Part shown: positions 5,307 to 5,618 of the stretch, piece by piece
How positions within the stretch are numbered: position 1 is the stretch's first letter
Layout of the letters: every line of letters begins with the position of its first letter
Assembly: GCA_003555185.1 (NCBI GenBank)
Contig: PWFZ01000453.1
Location: 1-5,618 of the forward strand
Direction: 5' to 3'
Source: Balneolaceae bacterium
GTDB lineage: Bacteria; Bacteroidota; Rhodothermia; Balneolales; Balneolaceae
Length of the DNA stretch: 5,618 nucleotides
Notes under the pieces: model-generated
Database searches by the model: none
What the model was told of the DNA's origin: nothing
Seen by the model: the letters and a program-made list of their open reading frames with translations, nothing else
Translations under genes and position numbers: made by a program

Positions 5307-5618
5307 ACGGCCTGTACCCAGCCCCCAAAGCCTCCGTCCTCGACGTAAATACCGCCGTACAGTTTTTGCAGTTAAAATGCTCGCATGCCGGCTGATGAAA
5401 TACCATGGAACGGGTATTGCCGTGATAAACGGACACTTCAGTGTTGTCTTTTACAGAACCCCTCTTACCCCTCCTAAAATCCCATGGCGCAACCGGATCT
5501 GGGTGGCTCCAGAGACCGATCTTCATCTCCCGTGCATCACGTTCCAGTTCCAGCCAATCATTGCAAACAGCATCCGTACAATATCGCCTATAAACCCACG
5601 CCATGCCTTTCCGCACAA
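5287..5618 (-). CDS. Staphylococcal-nuclease-like protein with Ada-type zinc-binding tail (C-terminal part)
   Basis: The gene enters from beyond the right edge; only about 109 C-terminal residues are present. The first part (VRKGMAWVYRRY, then WLELERDAREMKIGLWSHPDPVAPWDFRRG in separate pieces) matches the C-terminal helix region of SNase/thermonuclease proteins, including the conserved A-R-x-x-x-x-G-L-W and PW-x-FRRG elements. The catalytic Arg/Glu residues of this fold lie further upstream and cannot be checked. After a short linker, residues 64-109 form a cysteine-rich tail: YHGN, H74, C78, C83-x2-C86 and C104-x2-C107 ending CGGCRP. This resembles the Ada metal-binding domain and suggests zinc or DNA binding. 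The first visible GTG (5614-5616) is internal, not a start. The gene stops at TAA 5287-5289. It likely cleaves nucleic acid, possibly outside the cytoplasm as many SNase homologues do; the signal region is not visible. Confidence 0.82.
   Translation of the reverse strand, partial: VRKGMAWVYRRYCTDAVCNDWLELERDAREMKIGLWSHPDPVAPWDFRRGKRGSVKDNTEVSVYHGNTRSMVFHQPACEHFNCKNCTAVFTSRTEALGAGYRPCGGCRP

Noticed and set aside
1..5618. CRISPR array, tRNA, rRNA or tandem repeat array
   Set aside because: No regularly spaced direct repeats and no tRNA- or rRNA-like segments were seen on either strand.

Overview
The window is a bacterial accessory region. Its core is a type II restriction-modification (R-M) system with an associated mismatch-repair endonuclease. 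Around it lie decayed genes, a transposase remnant and the end of a nuclease gene. The organism cannot be named. The AT-rich R-M genes sit beside noticeably more GC-rich segments (about 2030-2500 and 4070-5618), which suggests the R-M block was acquired horizontally. The decayed genes look generally proteobacterial, but that is an impression, not a match.

Layout from left to right. 1-307 has no convincing gene, but holds a long imperfect inverted repeat at 17-82. On the minus strand, vsr (1410-1823) and a C5-cytosine DNA methyltransferase (308-1417) overlap by 8 bp and form an operon read right to left. Between this operon and the next R-M genes is about 950 bp. It contains a GC-rich, frameshifted gene relic of unknown function (about 2059-2530, minus strand) and an AT-rich control region. 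On the plus strand, a 78-aa controller (C) protein gene (2772-3008) overlaps by 11 bp a 310-aa gene (2998-3930). The 310-aa product has the layout of a zinc-binding HNH restriction endonuclease. An operator matching the C-box pattern (2702-2727) lies just upstream of the C gene and overlaps its likely -35 element.

As a system, the methyltransferase should modify a cytosine in the shared recognition site. Vsr should repair the T:G mismatches left when 5-methylcytosine deaminates. The C protein should activate its own transcription and that of the endonuclease through the C-box, delaying cleavage until the DNA is methylated. The recognition sequence cannot be read from the window.

Right of the R-M block everything is on the minus strand: a C-terminal IS630-family transposase fragment (4071-4305), a PD-(D/E)XK-like nuclease gene broken at two homopolymers (4297-4913), a small putative membrane protein whose frame carries an in-frame TGA (4932-5306), and the C-terminal part of a staphylococcal-nuclease-like protein with an Ada-like zinc-binding tail (5287-5618, cut by the window edge). 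The last three are closely packed and co-directional, like a degraded operon.

Every frameshift I could reconstruct is a single extra base in a run of 7-8 A or T. This could mean real decay, sequencing overcalls or transcriptional slippage.
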